Positions 1 through 5,674 are shown, counted from the stretch's first letter. The stretch is DNA of 8,213 bases from Candidatus Scatomorpha merdipullorum (GCA_018716795.1 DVJK01000013.1:1-8213), one strand, 5' to 3'. A program made the numbers and translations. The notes: generated by a model from the letters alone, not told the origin.

Positions 1-37
1 CCTGCTTGAGTATGTCCAAAACAGCCTGTTTTTTCAT
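1..37 (-). CDS. 5' end of a gene coupled to larE, probably larB
   Basis: Only the first 12 codons are in the window, reading MKKQAVLDILKQ. The ATG lies 2 nt after the larE stop, and its ribosome binding site (AAGGGAGG) is made from the last larE codons. The gene is therefore almost certainly translated together with larE. LarB proteins, the NCAIR-mutase-like carboxylase/hydrolase that acts on nicotinic acid adenine dinucleotide, usually begin with a short helix of this kind, and larB commonly sits beside larE. The larB name is inferred from position and a short N-terminal resemblance. It could also be larC or another gene. Confidence 0.5.
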   Translation of the reverse strand, partial: MKKQAVLDILKQ

Positions 38-39
38 GC

Positions 40-786
40 TTACCTCCCTTTCAAATCCAGCGTCACGCGCGCAAAATCGCCGCCGAGCGCCGCGAGTATG
101 GCCCCGCGCTCAGTTATCGCGCGCTCCAAAAGCGCCTCCGGCAGCTCCAGCCGCGCGAAGCCCTCGCGCGTGAGCCGGACGCGGAAATCCGAGTATCCGA
201 GCTTTGAAAGCGCCTCCTCCGCGCGCTCCACGCGCCCGAGAAGCTCCGGGCTGAGCTCCATGCCCTCGGGTGCGCGGGTGGCGAGGCAGGCGTAGGCGGG
301 CTTTCTCGCCGTGAAGAGGCCGAGCTTTTCGCTCTCCCGCCGCAGAACGGCCTTTGTAATCCCGCACATAAGCAGCGGGCTGAGCACGCCGAGCTCCCGT
401 ATGGCCCGCCAGCCGGGCCGGTCCTCAAGGTCGTCCGAGGCGTTCGTGCCGTCGAGCACCGTATCGTACCCGTCGCGCGCCGCCCGCTCGCGTATGAGCG
501 AAAATATGGCGCGCTTGCAGAAATAGCAGCGCTCCCGCGGGTTTGACCGCACCTCCGGGACGGAGAGGATATCGTATTCGAGCAGCGTGAGCTCTGCGCC
601 CAGCTCGGAGCAGAGCCGCCTCGCGTCGGCGAGCTCAAACGCGGGCTGGAAGGCCGTGCGCACATAGTAGGGCCTTATGTCCGCTCCGAGCGCGAGCCCC
701 GCCGCGAGCAGATAGGCGCTGTCCGCGCCGCCGGAGAAGCCCAGCGCGCAGGCGGGGTGTTCAGCGAAAAATTCCTTTAGTTCCAT
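40..786 (-). CDS. larE: ATP-dependent sacrificial sulfur transferase LarE
   Basis: LarE activates the pyridinium-dicarboxylate intermediate with ATP and supplies sulfur during synthesis of the nickel-pincer nucleotide, the cofactor of lactate racemase and related LarA enzymes. It is cytoplasmic. The 248-residue product has the PP-loop ATP-binding motif SGGADS at residues 18-23, a DGTNASDD segment at 112-119 and the family motif KPAYACLATR at 162-171. Cys167 in that motif falls where sacrificial-type LarE proteins carry the cysteine that is destroyed to donate sulfur. A further pair, Cys87 and Cys90 (RCYFCK), could take part in metal or Fe-S binding, as in cluster-containing LarE variants; I cannot decide which chemistry applies. 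The length is normal for the family. The start is ATG, preceded by AGAGG with a 7-nt gap. The next gene starts 2 nt after the stop. No LarA racemase is in the window. Confidence 0.9.
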   Translation of the reverse strand: MELKEFFAEHPACALGFSGGADSAYLLAAGLALGADIRPYYVRTAFQPAFELADARRLCSELGAELTLLEYDILSVPEVRSNPRERCYFCKRAIFSLIRERAARDGYDTVLDGTNASDDLEDRPGWRAIRELGVLSPLLMCGITKAVLRRESEKLGLFTARKPAYACLATRAPEGMELSPELLGRVERAEEALSKLGYSDFRVRLTREGFARLELPEALLERAITERGAILAALGGDFARVTLDLKGR

Positions 787-809
787 ATATTTACCTCTGG
801 GCCAAAGAA

Positions 810-846
810 CAAACGGCCTGACTGAATTCTAAACTCAGGCCGTTTG
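810..846 (-). terminator. intrinsic terminator of the J-protein operon
   Basis: There is a perfect 12-bp inverted repeat, CAAACGGCCTGA at 810-821 and its complement at 835-846, with a 13-nt loop. On the minus strand the stem is followed by TTCTTT, a short imperfect U tract. It begins 36 nt after the J-protein stop codon, so it most likely ends that operon. It could also serve as an operator, because it overlaps the larE promoter. Confidence 0.65.
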
Positions 847-854
847 CAAGTCAA
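826..854 (-). promoter_or_regulatory. sigma-70-type promoter of larE, inside a hairpin
   Basis: On the minus strand there is a -35 box TTGACT (849-854), a 17-nt spacer and a -10 box TAGAAT (826-831), each matching consensus at five of six positions. The expected start is near 819, about 33 nt before the larE ATG. The -10 box lies in the loop and the spacer covers one arm of the inverted repeat at 810-846, so promoter and terminator share the same bases. Confidence 0.65.
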
Positions 855-881
855 TATGTTTTTCTGCGCAAACCGGCCCGC

Positions 882-1541
882 TCACCAGATGAAGCAGGGC
901 CAGCCGCCGCGGGCCAGGCACATCTCCAGGACGCAGAGCGTGAGGCAGAGCCCGCCTCCGCCCACGGAGCGCGGGAAGCCGCCCGTGCGGGTGGTGTACA
1001 CCGTGCCGCCGTACTCCAGCTCGTTTAAAAACTGGCGGTATTCGCTGTTGCCCGGGTCCAGCTCCACGGCCTTCTTGGCGTACTCCATGGCGGTTATGCG
1101 GTTGCCGAGGCCCGAGTGGGCGATGCCGGCGACATAGTACCAGCGCGCGCCGCGCTCATGCTGCGGCACCTGGGAGAGGGCCGTCAGCGCCTCCTGGAAG
1201 TGCCCCGCGCGGATATAGTTCTCCGCCGCGCGCAGCTCGTTGGGTATGTCCTCCGAATATCCGCCGGAGTATCCGCCGGAATATCCGCCCCACGCGCCCG
1301 AGAAGGGATCCCAGCCCGCCTGGCCGTAGCCGGAGGCGCGGCCGTAGCCGCCTCTCCTCGCCTCGCCGGACTTTATCGCGTCGTAGGCGGCGTTTATCTC
1401 ATTCATCTTCTCCGCCGCGGCCTTATTTCCCGGGTTGCGGTCCGGGTGGTATTTCTTGGCCAGTGTGCGGTAAGCTGTCTTTATCTCCTCGTCGGTGGCG
1501 TCGTGCGAGACGCCGAGGACCTCATAGGGGTCACGATTCAC
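882..1541 (-). CDS. J-domain protein with TPR region and Cys-rich tail
   Basis: This is a cytoplasmic or membrane-associated Hsp40-type co-chaperone; through its J domain it should stimulate an Hsp70 (DnaK) ATPase. Residues 4-58 form the J domain, with the diagnostic HPD at 32-34. A Gly/Tyr-rich linker follows, including GGYSGGYSGGYS at 85-96. Residues about 101-175 look like tetratricopeptide helices (for example AMEYAKKAVELDPGN). The last 25 residues are hydrophobic with four cysteines (199, 203, 208, 216) and end in CFIW. It lacks the zinc-finger and substrate domains of true DnaJ, so it is a class III J protein. The start is GTG, with GGGAG 9 nt upstream inside the DUF5685 gene, and the two frames overlap by 11 bp. 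It is the last gene of a three-gene operon that ends at the hairpin at 810-846. The client is unknown. Confidence 0.85.
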   Translation of the reverse strand: MNRDPYEVLGVSHDATDEEIKTAYRTLAKKYHPDRNPGNKAAAEKMNEINAAYDAIKSGEARRGGYGRASGYGQAGWDPFSGAWGGYSGGYSGGYSEDIPNELRAAENYIRAGHFQEALTALSQVPQHERGARWYYVAGIAHSGLGNRITAMEYAKKAVELDPGNSEYRQFLNELEYGGTVYTTRTGGFPRSVGGGGLCLTLCVLEMCLARGGWPCFIW

Positions 1542-2382
1542 CGGCTTTTTCTCCCTTCCCCTGCCTGCGGGCAGCTTCGGCGTTGTACCTTGTCCAGACG
1601 CCGGAATAGAGGATGTTGCGCATGAGCTCCGCGTCCTGCACTATGGGCAGCAGCTCGAAGAGCTCGGTACACTCGCCTATCAGCATGGTCAGCACCTCGC
1701 GCAGCTCCTCGGGCGTTTTGCCCTCGGCGAAGGCGGCGACGGCGTTGTAGCTCCCGCGCTTTTTGTCGGCCTCCAGGTCGAGCGCCGCGTCCATTATGTA
1801 TATGAACTCGCCCAGCTCAGCGCCGAAGCGCCTGAGCCGCGGCGACCAGACGTCGTCCTCGGGGTATATGACAAAGAGCTCGCCCATGAGCTCCCCAAAG
1901 CATTTTGCGCCCATATCCGGGTTCGTCTCGCCCCGGCGCTCGATTTCGGCGAGCTCGGCGAGCCTGGCCTCGATAAAGGCGCACTTGTCCGGATACCTTT
2001 CGCGGCAGCGCTCGTACTGCGCGCGCATTGCGGCCGCCTCCGCGCGGGAGAGCAGCCTGCGCTCGTCCAGCCAGTCGTCCAGGCAGTTCTGGTAGGCCAG
2101 GACGAGGTTCATGTCCGCGGCGTAGTCCGTGACGGCGCTGGAGGTATAGGCGTGCTTTTTCGCCGGGTGGAGGAAGCAGCGCTCCTCGCCCGACTCGGTC
2201 TCCGGCTCATACATGGCCTCGAGCAGGAGGACGAGAAAGGTCATGTCGTAGGTCAGCGTCATGCGCGAGAGCCGCCCGTGACGGAGCCTGAGCGCGCGGC
2301 AGAGGCCGCAGTAACAGTTTTTGTAGCGCGCGAGCTGCTCAGGCGTGAGCGACGCGCTGTTTGCGATAACATAGCCGAACAT
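1531..2382 (-). CDS. DUF5685 family protein
   Basis: I recognise this 283-residue protein as DUF5685 from its start (MFGYV), the CYCGLCRAL segment at residues 23-31 and the NILYSGVW segment near 257-264. The function of the family is not known. The protein appears almost wholly helical. Three cysteines (23, 25, 28) sit near the N terminus. Two acidic motifs stand out: DDWLD at 102-106 and DAALDLEADKKRG at 198-210. Their form and roughly 95-residue separation recall the magnesium-binding motifs of squalene/phytoene-type isoprenoid synthases, which is my inference. The start at 2382 is preferred over an in-frame codon 10 residues upstream. It has AAGGA 7 nt upstream, matches the family start, and its ATG shares one base with the stop of the gene before it (TGATG). 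It overlaps the J-protein gene by 11 bp. Confidence 0.85.
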   Translation of the reverse strand: MFGYVIANSASLTPEQLARYKNCYCGLCRALRLRHGRLSRMTLTYDMTFLVLLLEAMYEPETESGEERCFLHPAKKHAYTSSAVTDYAADMNLVLAYQNCLDDWLDERRLLSRAEAAAMRAQYERCRERYPDKCAFIEARLAELAEIERRGETNPDMGAKCFGELMGELFVIYPEDDVWSPRLRRFGAELGEFIYIMDAALDLEADKKRGSYNAVAAFAEGKTPEELREVLTMLIGECTELFELLPIVQDAELMRNILYSGVWTRYNAEAARRQGKGEKAGES

Positions 2383-2786
2383 CAGGTGTTCCTTATGAAC
2401 GAATTGCCGCACTTGCGGCAGACGATTTTAATCTTGCCCTTGCCCTTCGGCACGCGCAGAAGCGTGCGGCACATCGGGCAGCGGAAGAATTTATAGTCGC
2501 GCCTCTGCCTCCACCGCTCGCCCAGCGAGCGGAACCAGGCGCGAATGGAGGCCGTGCGCTGCATATAAGCGGCGTTTTCCTCCCGGCGCCGCGCGACATT
2601 GCGGGAAAATATGCGGAAGTACAGGTATATGACGCCGAGCATGAACAGCGCCATGAGTATGCGGGACAGCCTCGCCTCAGCGAACATGCTCAGAATGAGC
2701 ACCGCGAGCAGCAGCGCCGTCAGCGCCCGGCTGAGTTGATCGGGCCCGTTGCGCCCCGCCATGAATCTTGCCAGCTTCTCCCTCAT
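2382..2786 (-). CDS. Two-helix membrane protein with C-terminal zinc ribbon
   Basis: The 134-residue protein has a short cytoplasmic N terminus, two hydrophobic segments at about residues 21-36 and 42-58, a basic juxtamembrane stretch rich in Arg, and a C-terminal zinc ribbon. The ribbon ligands are Cys103, Cys106, Cys123 and Cys126, with a basic loop (VPKGKGKIKIV) between the pairs. It should bind one zinc ion on the cytoplasmic side. It resembles small clostridial zinc-ribbon membrane proteins that I recall next to DUF5685 genes; no biochemical role is known to me. ATG at 2786 is chosen because AAAGGTGA lies just upstream; the longer frame from a GTG 6 codons earlier would contain that site. 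It is the first gene of the operon, and its TGA overlaps the DUF5685 ATG by one base. Confidence 0.75.
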   Translation of the reverse strand: MREKLARFMAGRNGPDQLSRALTALLLAVLILSMFAEARLSRILMALFMLGVIYLYFRIFSRNVARRREENAAYMQRTASIRAWFRSLGERWRQRRDYKFFRCPMCRTLLRVPKGKGKIKIVCRKCGNSFIRNT

Positions 2787-2801
2787 GCTATCACCTTTCA
2801 A

Positions 2802-2862
2802 CACCGCGTGGGCCCGCGCGCGGTCAAATCTCTCAGCTCAGGCGGGCCCGGGTGGCTTTTTT
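2802..2862 (+). other. GC-rich hairpin followed by a T run on the plus strand
   Basis: GGGCCCGC at 2810-2817 pairs perfectly with GCGGGCCC at 2842-2849, and CACC (2802-2805) with GGTG (2851-2854). TTTTTT follows at 2857-2862. On the plus strand this has the form of an intrinsic terminator, yet no plus-strand gene leads into it. On the minus strand it would be a folded 5' leader of the zinc-ribbon gene, close to its ribosome binding site. Which reading matters is unclear. Confidence 0.4.
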
Positions 2863-2872
2863 CATCTGAACA

Positions 2873-2904
2873 ATGATAGCACCGGCGGGCGGATTATTTA
2901 TCAA
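2873..2904 (-). promoter_or_regulatory. Possible promoter of the zinc-ribbon/DUF5685/J operon
   Basis: An extended -10 element, TGC-TATCAT (2873-2881), is the best promoter-like match upstream of the operon. The nearest -35-like sequence, TTGATA (2899-2904), is 20 nt away, which is longer than usual, so the extended -10 would have to carry most of the recognition. The -35-like sequence lies in an AT-rich 7-bp inverted repeat (2892-2898 with 2903-2909), just after the stop of the gene before. Confidence 0.35.
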
Positions 2905-2916
2905 TAATCTGTTAAT

Positions 2917-4005
2917 TTAGCTCTCCTGAGCCGGCGCATCCGGCTTTTCAGCCGGTTTTTTCGCGTTCTCGCCGCCCTCGAGGTCGCCGACAAGCAGCTC
3001 GAGCAGGTCGTTCAGCGTCACTATGCCGGTGACGCCGCCGTACTCGTCGCAGACGACGGCGAGCTTCTTGCGCAGGCGGCGCATGCGCTCAAAGAGCACG
3101 TCGGCCTTGATGGAGTCCGGCACGAAATAGGCCGGCTTTACGCACTCGGCCATGGCCCTCTTTGCGCTGCGCTCGGGCAGGGCGAAGTAGTCCTTTATGT
3201 CCAGCACACCGACAATTTTGTCCGTGGTGTCCTGGCAGACGGGGTAGAGCGAGTGCCGGGAGCTGAAAATCTCGCGCTCCCACTCCTCCGTGCCCTCGTC
3301 GGCCCAGAGGACGCACATCTGCGTGCGGTGGGTGCAGAAGGCCTCGGCGCTCTGGTCGTCAAACTCGAAGAGGTTCTGGATGAACTCGTTCTCGTCCTCG
3401 CCTATGGAGCCCTTCTGGCTTCCGGCGAGGGCCATCATGCGTATCTCCTCCTCGCTGTACTCGTCCTCCTCGCTGTTGGGGTCCACGCCGATAAGGCGCA
3501 GCACGCCGTTGACGGAAACGCTGAGCAGGCTCACGATGGGCTTGAACACCTTCGCGATGCCGTAGAGCATACCCGCGAGCTTGAGCGAGACGCCCTCGGG
3601 GTTCTTCATGGCGAGGCGCTTGGGCACGAGCTCGCCGAAGATGAGCGTGATGTAGGAGAGGATGATGGTGACAATCACGACGCCGATGCTCACCAGCGTG
3701 GCGCGGCTTATCCCGACGCCGAGGGAGATGAGCCCGTCGGCTATCATGCCGGCGAAGTTCGTCGCGGCCGCGGCGGAGCCCAGGTAGCCGGAGAGGGTTA
3801 TCGCAATCTGTATGGTCGAGAGGAAGCGCTCCGGCTGCGCCGTGAGCTTCTGCAGCTTCACCGCGGCCTTGTTGCCCTCGGCCACAAGCTGCTCAAGCCG
3901 CGCGTCCTTGACGGAGATGACCGCAATCTCCGCGCAGGCGAAGACCGCGTTGCAGGCGATAAGTACAATTTGAAGTACAAGCTGCCAGATTAGTGTGGTG
4001 TCCAA
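2917..4005 (-). CDS. CNNM/CBS-domain membrane protein (HlyC/CorC family), short form
   Basis: This integral membrane protein belongs to the CNNM/CorC family, whose members are linked to magnesium or other divalent cation efflux. Residues 1 to about 190 are the CNNM domain with hydrophobic segments near 5-30, 63-80, 103-125 and 145-172, and the conserved GELVPKRLA at 124-132. Two CBS domains follow, about 222-275 and 285-340, the second with the typical VCDEYGGVTGIVTLNDLLE. The protein then ends in a 20-residue Lys/Pro/Ala/Glu-rich tail. The CorC_HlyC domain that normally follows the CBS pair is absent, so its 362 residues fall short of the usual 420-450. I place the start at TTG (4005), 8 nt from a perfect AGGAGG; an ATG 38 codons upstream would put this site inside the gene and add a charged, non-family N terminus. 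The substrate ion cannot be told from sequence. Confidence 0.85.
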   Translation of the reverse strand: MDTTLIWQLVLQIVLIACNAVFACAEIAVISVKDARLEQLVAEGNKAAVKLQKLTAQPERFLSTIQIAITLSGYLGSAAAATNFAGMIADGLISLGVGISRATLVSIGVVIVTIILSYITLIFGELVPKRLAMKNPEGVSLKLAGMLYGIAKVFKPIVSLLSVSVNGVLRLIGVDPNSEEDEYSEEEIRMMALAGSQKGSIGEDENEFIQNLFEFDDQSAEAFCTHRTQMCVLWADEGTEEWEREIFSSRHSLYPVCQDTTDKIVGVLDIKDYFALPERSAKRAMAECVKPAYFVPDSIKADVLFERMRRLRKKLAVVCDEYGGVTGIVTLNDLLELLVGDLEGGENAKKPAEKPDAPAQES

Positions 4006-4013
4006 GTCTGTGA

Positions 4014-4078
4014 CCTCCTGAATAAGTAAAAGGGATGATGCCTTTCCGATGTAATTTCCGCCGGCTTGCCGGGAAAGG
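4014..4078 (-). promoter_or_regulatory. Structured 5' UTR and strong RBS of the CNNM/CBS gene
   Basis: A perfect AGGAGG (4014-4019) precedes the TTG start. Just upstream, the mRNA can fold into a two-part hairpin: an outer 7-bp stem CCTTTCC/GGAAAGG (4072-4078 with 4041-4047), with CCGGC-AA-GCCGG (4061-4072) available as an inner stem. A further 5-bp stem (4077-4081 with 4090-4094) competes with it. The helices lie between the upstream terminator and the RBS. Confidence 0.4.
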
Positions 4079-4117
4079 CGGCGTCTGTTCCGCCGGCTTT
4101 TTTCCAAAAAAGAACGC

Positions 4118-4152
4118 AAAAACGCCCGCCCCTGAAAAAATCAGGCGCGCGC
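4118..4152 (-). terminator. Intrinsic terminator within the leader of the CNNM/CBS gene
   Basis: On the minus strand, CCTGA-TTTTT-TCAGG (4131-4145) forms the top of a hairpin. It is extended by GC pairs (CGCG arm at 4146-4152, GGCGGGCG arm at 4123-4130) with a small bulge and a mismatch, and is followed by TTTTT (4118-4122). It lies about 110 nt before the start of the CNNM/CBS gene and points toward it. It has no T run in the other direction. It therefore either attenuates that gene or ends a short RNA. Confidence 0.6.
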
Positions 4153-4153
4153 G

Positions 4154-4216
4154 TCAAAGAATCAGGGCGTATTCGGTTCGGTGACTGCATGAGCCGTCGT
4201 CCATAATGTTAAACAC
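4154..4216 (-). CDS. Possible 20-residue leader peptide
   Basis: A GTG start (4214-4216) with AAAGG 5 nt upstream opens a frame reading MFNIMDDGSCSHRTEYALIL and ending in TGA, two bases before the terminator hairpin. An internal ATG at 4202-4204 would give a 16-residue version, but it is far from the purine-rich site. The position between a good promoter and a terminator is that of an attenuation leader peptide. There is no run of one amino acid to suggest a sensed residue, and chance ORFs of this length are common. Confidence 0.3.
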   Translation of the reverse strand: MFNIMDDGSCSHRTEYALIL

Positions 4217-4233
4217 TCTCTCCTTTGCGCTAT

Positions 4234-4262
4234 ATTGAAACACATTTGCCCGCGCTTGTCAA
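4234..4262 (-). promoter_or_regulatory. Promoter of the CNNM/CBS leader transcript
   Basis: A perfect -35 box TTGACA (4257-4262), a 17-nt spacer and a -10 TTCAAT (4234-4239) preceded by TGT, an extended -10. The expected start is near 4228, at the first base of a long-range helix (CAAAGGA at 4221-4227 pairing with TTCTTTG at 4155-4161). The -10 is imperfect, but the -35 and the TG extension compensate. Confidence 0.55.
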
Positions 4263-4309
4263 GCATCTTCCGCGCCCGGGCGGCATAAAATCCGGCGGAG
4301 GTGACAGCT

Positions 4310-5662
4310 ATGGCGGCTCTCTCGGAGGCTGCGCGGCTCGTCTGGGGCGCGCCCGCGCTGTGCATATTCGCGGCGGCGGGTCTCTGGCTCACGCACTGCT
4401 CGCGCGCGGTGCAGCTGAGGCGGCCGGGACAGTGCATATTCGGCACGCTCCGGCGCTTCGCCCGCCCGGCGGAGGGCGGCGGGGTTTCGCCGCTCCAGGC
4501 GCTCTCGACCGCGCTGGGCGGCACGGTGGGCACGGGGAATATCGCGGGAGTGGCGCTGGCTATGGCCGCCGGAGGGCCGGGCGTGCTGTTCTGGATGTGG
4601 GTCTCGGCGCTGCTGGGCATGGCGATAAAATACTCCGAGGCCCTGCTCGCGGTCAAATTCCGCGAGCGGGACGAAAACGGCCGCCGGGTCGGCGGGCCGA
4701 TGTATTACATTGTGAACGGCCTCGGCGAGAGATTCCGGCCCCTGGCGGCAATCTTTTCCGCGGCCGGCGCGCTCGCCGCCTTCGGCATGGGCGCGGCGGT
4801 GCAGTCGGGCGAAATGCGCTCCGCACTTGACGCGCTCTGCTCGGCGCTGGAGCTGAGGACGGGCGAGGGCTTCCCGCTGGCCGTGGGGCTCGTCGCGGCG
4901 GCGTTCGCGGCGCTGGTGCTTTTGGGCGGCGCAAGGCGCCTGGGACGTGTCGCCGCCCTGCTCGTGCCGGGCATGAGCGCGGCCTATGCCGCCGCCTGCC
5001 TGGCCGTGATTGCCGCGAACGCCGGGAATATCATTCCCAGCCTCGAGGCGGTTGTCCTCGGCGCATTCAGGCCTGAGGCCGGGCTCGCCGCATGTATGGG
5101 CTGGGGCTTTCGCCGCGGCGTCTTCTCAAACGAAGCCGGGCTCGGCTCCGCGCCTATCGCCCACGCCGCGAGCGCGGAGCGCGACTGCGTCCGCCAGGGC
5201 ATGGCGGGCGTCTTTGAGGTCTTCGCCGACACAATCGTGATATGCACGCTGACCGGCCTCGCCCTGCTCACGAGCGGCGTGGGATTCGAATTCGGCTCCG
5301 GCTCCGAGCTCTGCGCGCGGGCCATGGGCTGCGTCTTCGGGCCGCGCGCAGGCGCGGCGATAATCGCCGCCGGGATGCTGCTCTTTGCCTTCTCCTCCCT
5401 GCTGAGTTGGGGCATGTACGGCTCGCGCTGCTGCGTCTGGCTCCTCGGCGGGCGCGCGGAGCGGCCGTACTGCACCGCTTTCTGCGCCGCCGTCCTCGCC
5501 GGAGCCGCAGCGCGCCTCGACGCGGTCTGGCTCGTCGGCGACATCCTGAACGCCCTGATGGCCGCCCCAAACCTCCTGGCCCTAACCCTCCTCGGCGGCG
5601 TTGTCAAGACGGAAACACAGCGGTATTTTGAGGGGCAGGCGCGGGAAAAGCGGCGTGCATAG
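4310..5662 (+). CDS. Sodium:alanine/glycine symporter, AGCS family
   Basis: This polytopic inner-membrane transporter imports alanine or glycine (D- or L-alanine in characterised members) with Na+. The 450 residues contain the family's hallmark segments: GGTVGTGNIAGVALA at residues 70-84, GGPMYYI at 128-134 and FSNEAGLGSAPIAHAA at 272-287, all associated with the substrate and sodium site in the family. About ten or eleven hydrophobic helices can be counted, and a short basic cytoplasmic tail (REKRRA) closes the protein. The length is normal. ATG at 4310 is preferred to a GTG at 4301, because GGAGG lies 8 nt before the ATG while the GTG overlaps that site. It is the only plus-strand gene, divergent from the CNNM/CBS gene and convergent with the MerR-RDD gene, whose stop is 12 nt away. 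No glycine riboswitch was found upstream. A TATATT at 4231-4236 is a weak -10 candidate with no good -35. Confidence 0.9.
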   Translation: MAALSEAARLVWGAPALCIFAAAGLWLTHCSRAVQLRRPGQCIFGTLRRFARPAEGGGVSPLQALSTALGGTVGTGNIAGVALAMAAGGPGVLFWMWVSALLGMAIKYSEALLAVKFRERDENGRRVGGPMYYIVNGLGERFRPLAAIFSAAGALAAFGMGAAVQSGEMRSALDALCSALELRTGEGFPLAVGLVAAAFAALVLLGGARRLGRVAALLVPGMSAAYAAACLAVIAANAGNIIPSLEAVVLGAFRPEAGLAACMGWGFRRGVFSNEAGLGSAPIAHAASAERDCVRQGMAGVFEVFADTIVICTLTGLALLTSGVGFEFGSGSELCARAMGCVFGPRAGAAIIAAGMLLFAFSSLLSWGMYGSRCCVWLLGGRAERPYCTAFCAAVLAGAAARLDAVWLVGDILNALMAAPNLLALTLLGGVVKTETQRYFEGQAREKRRA

Positions 5663-5674
5663 CCGCTCGGGCGC

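Noticed and set aside
1254..1290. Short tandem repeat in the J-protein gene
   Set aside because: It encodes the Gly/Tyr/Ser linker (GGYS units) and stays in frame. It is a low-complexity linker, not a CRISPR or mobile-element repeat.
3253..3993. 246-codon plus-strand frame opposite the CNNM/CBS gene
   Set aside because: The translation is His/Asp/Glu/Gly-rich low complexity with no recognisable domain, and it is fully antisense to a well-supported gene. It is a GC-rich shadow frame.
4006..4119. N-terminal extension of the CNNM/CBS gene from an ATG at 4119
   Set aside because: The extension is charged, does not resemble the family, and would contain the perfect AGGAGG that stands 8 nt from the TTG at 4005.
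4020..4230. M-box or yybP-ykoY metal riboswitch upstream of the CNNM/CBS gene
   Set aside because: The region is structured and a metal sensor would make sense, but I cannot find the conserved cores of either class.
4163..4309. Glycine riboswitch upstream of the AGCS symporter
   Set aside because: Such symporters often have one, so I looked. The plus strand lacks the conserved tandem aptamer elements, and a GGAGAGAG sequence occurs only on the opposite strand without the rest of the motif.
4162..4656. 164-codon minus-strand frame across the start of the symporter gene
   Set aside because: The translation is Ser/Ala/Pro-rich and without family resemblance, and it lies antisense to conserved AGCS segments. 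Its last part overlaps the leader region by chance.
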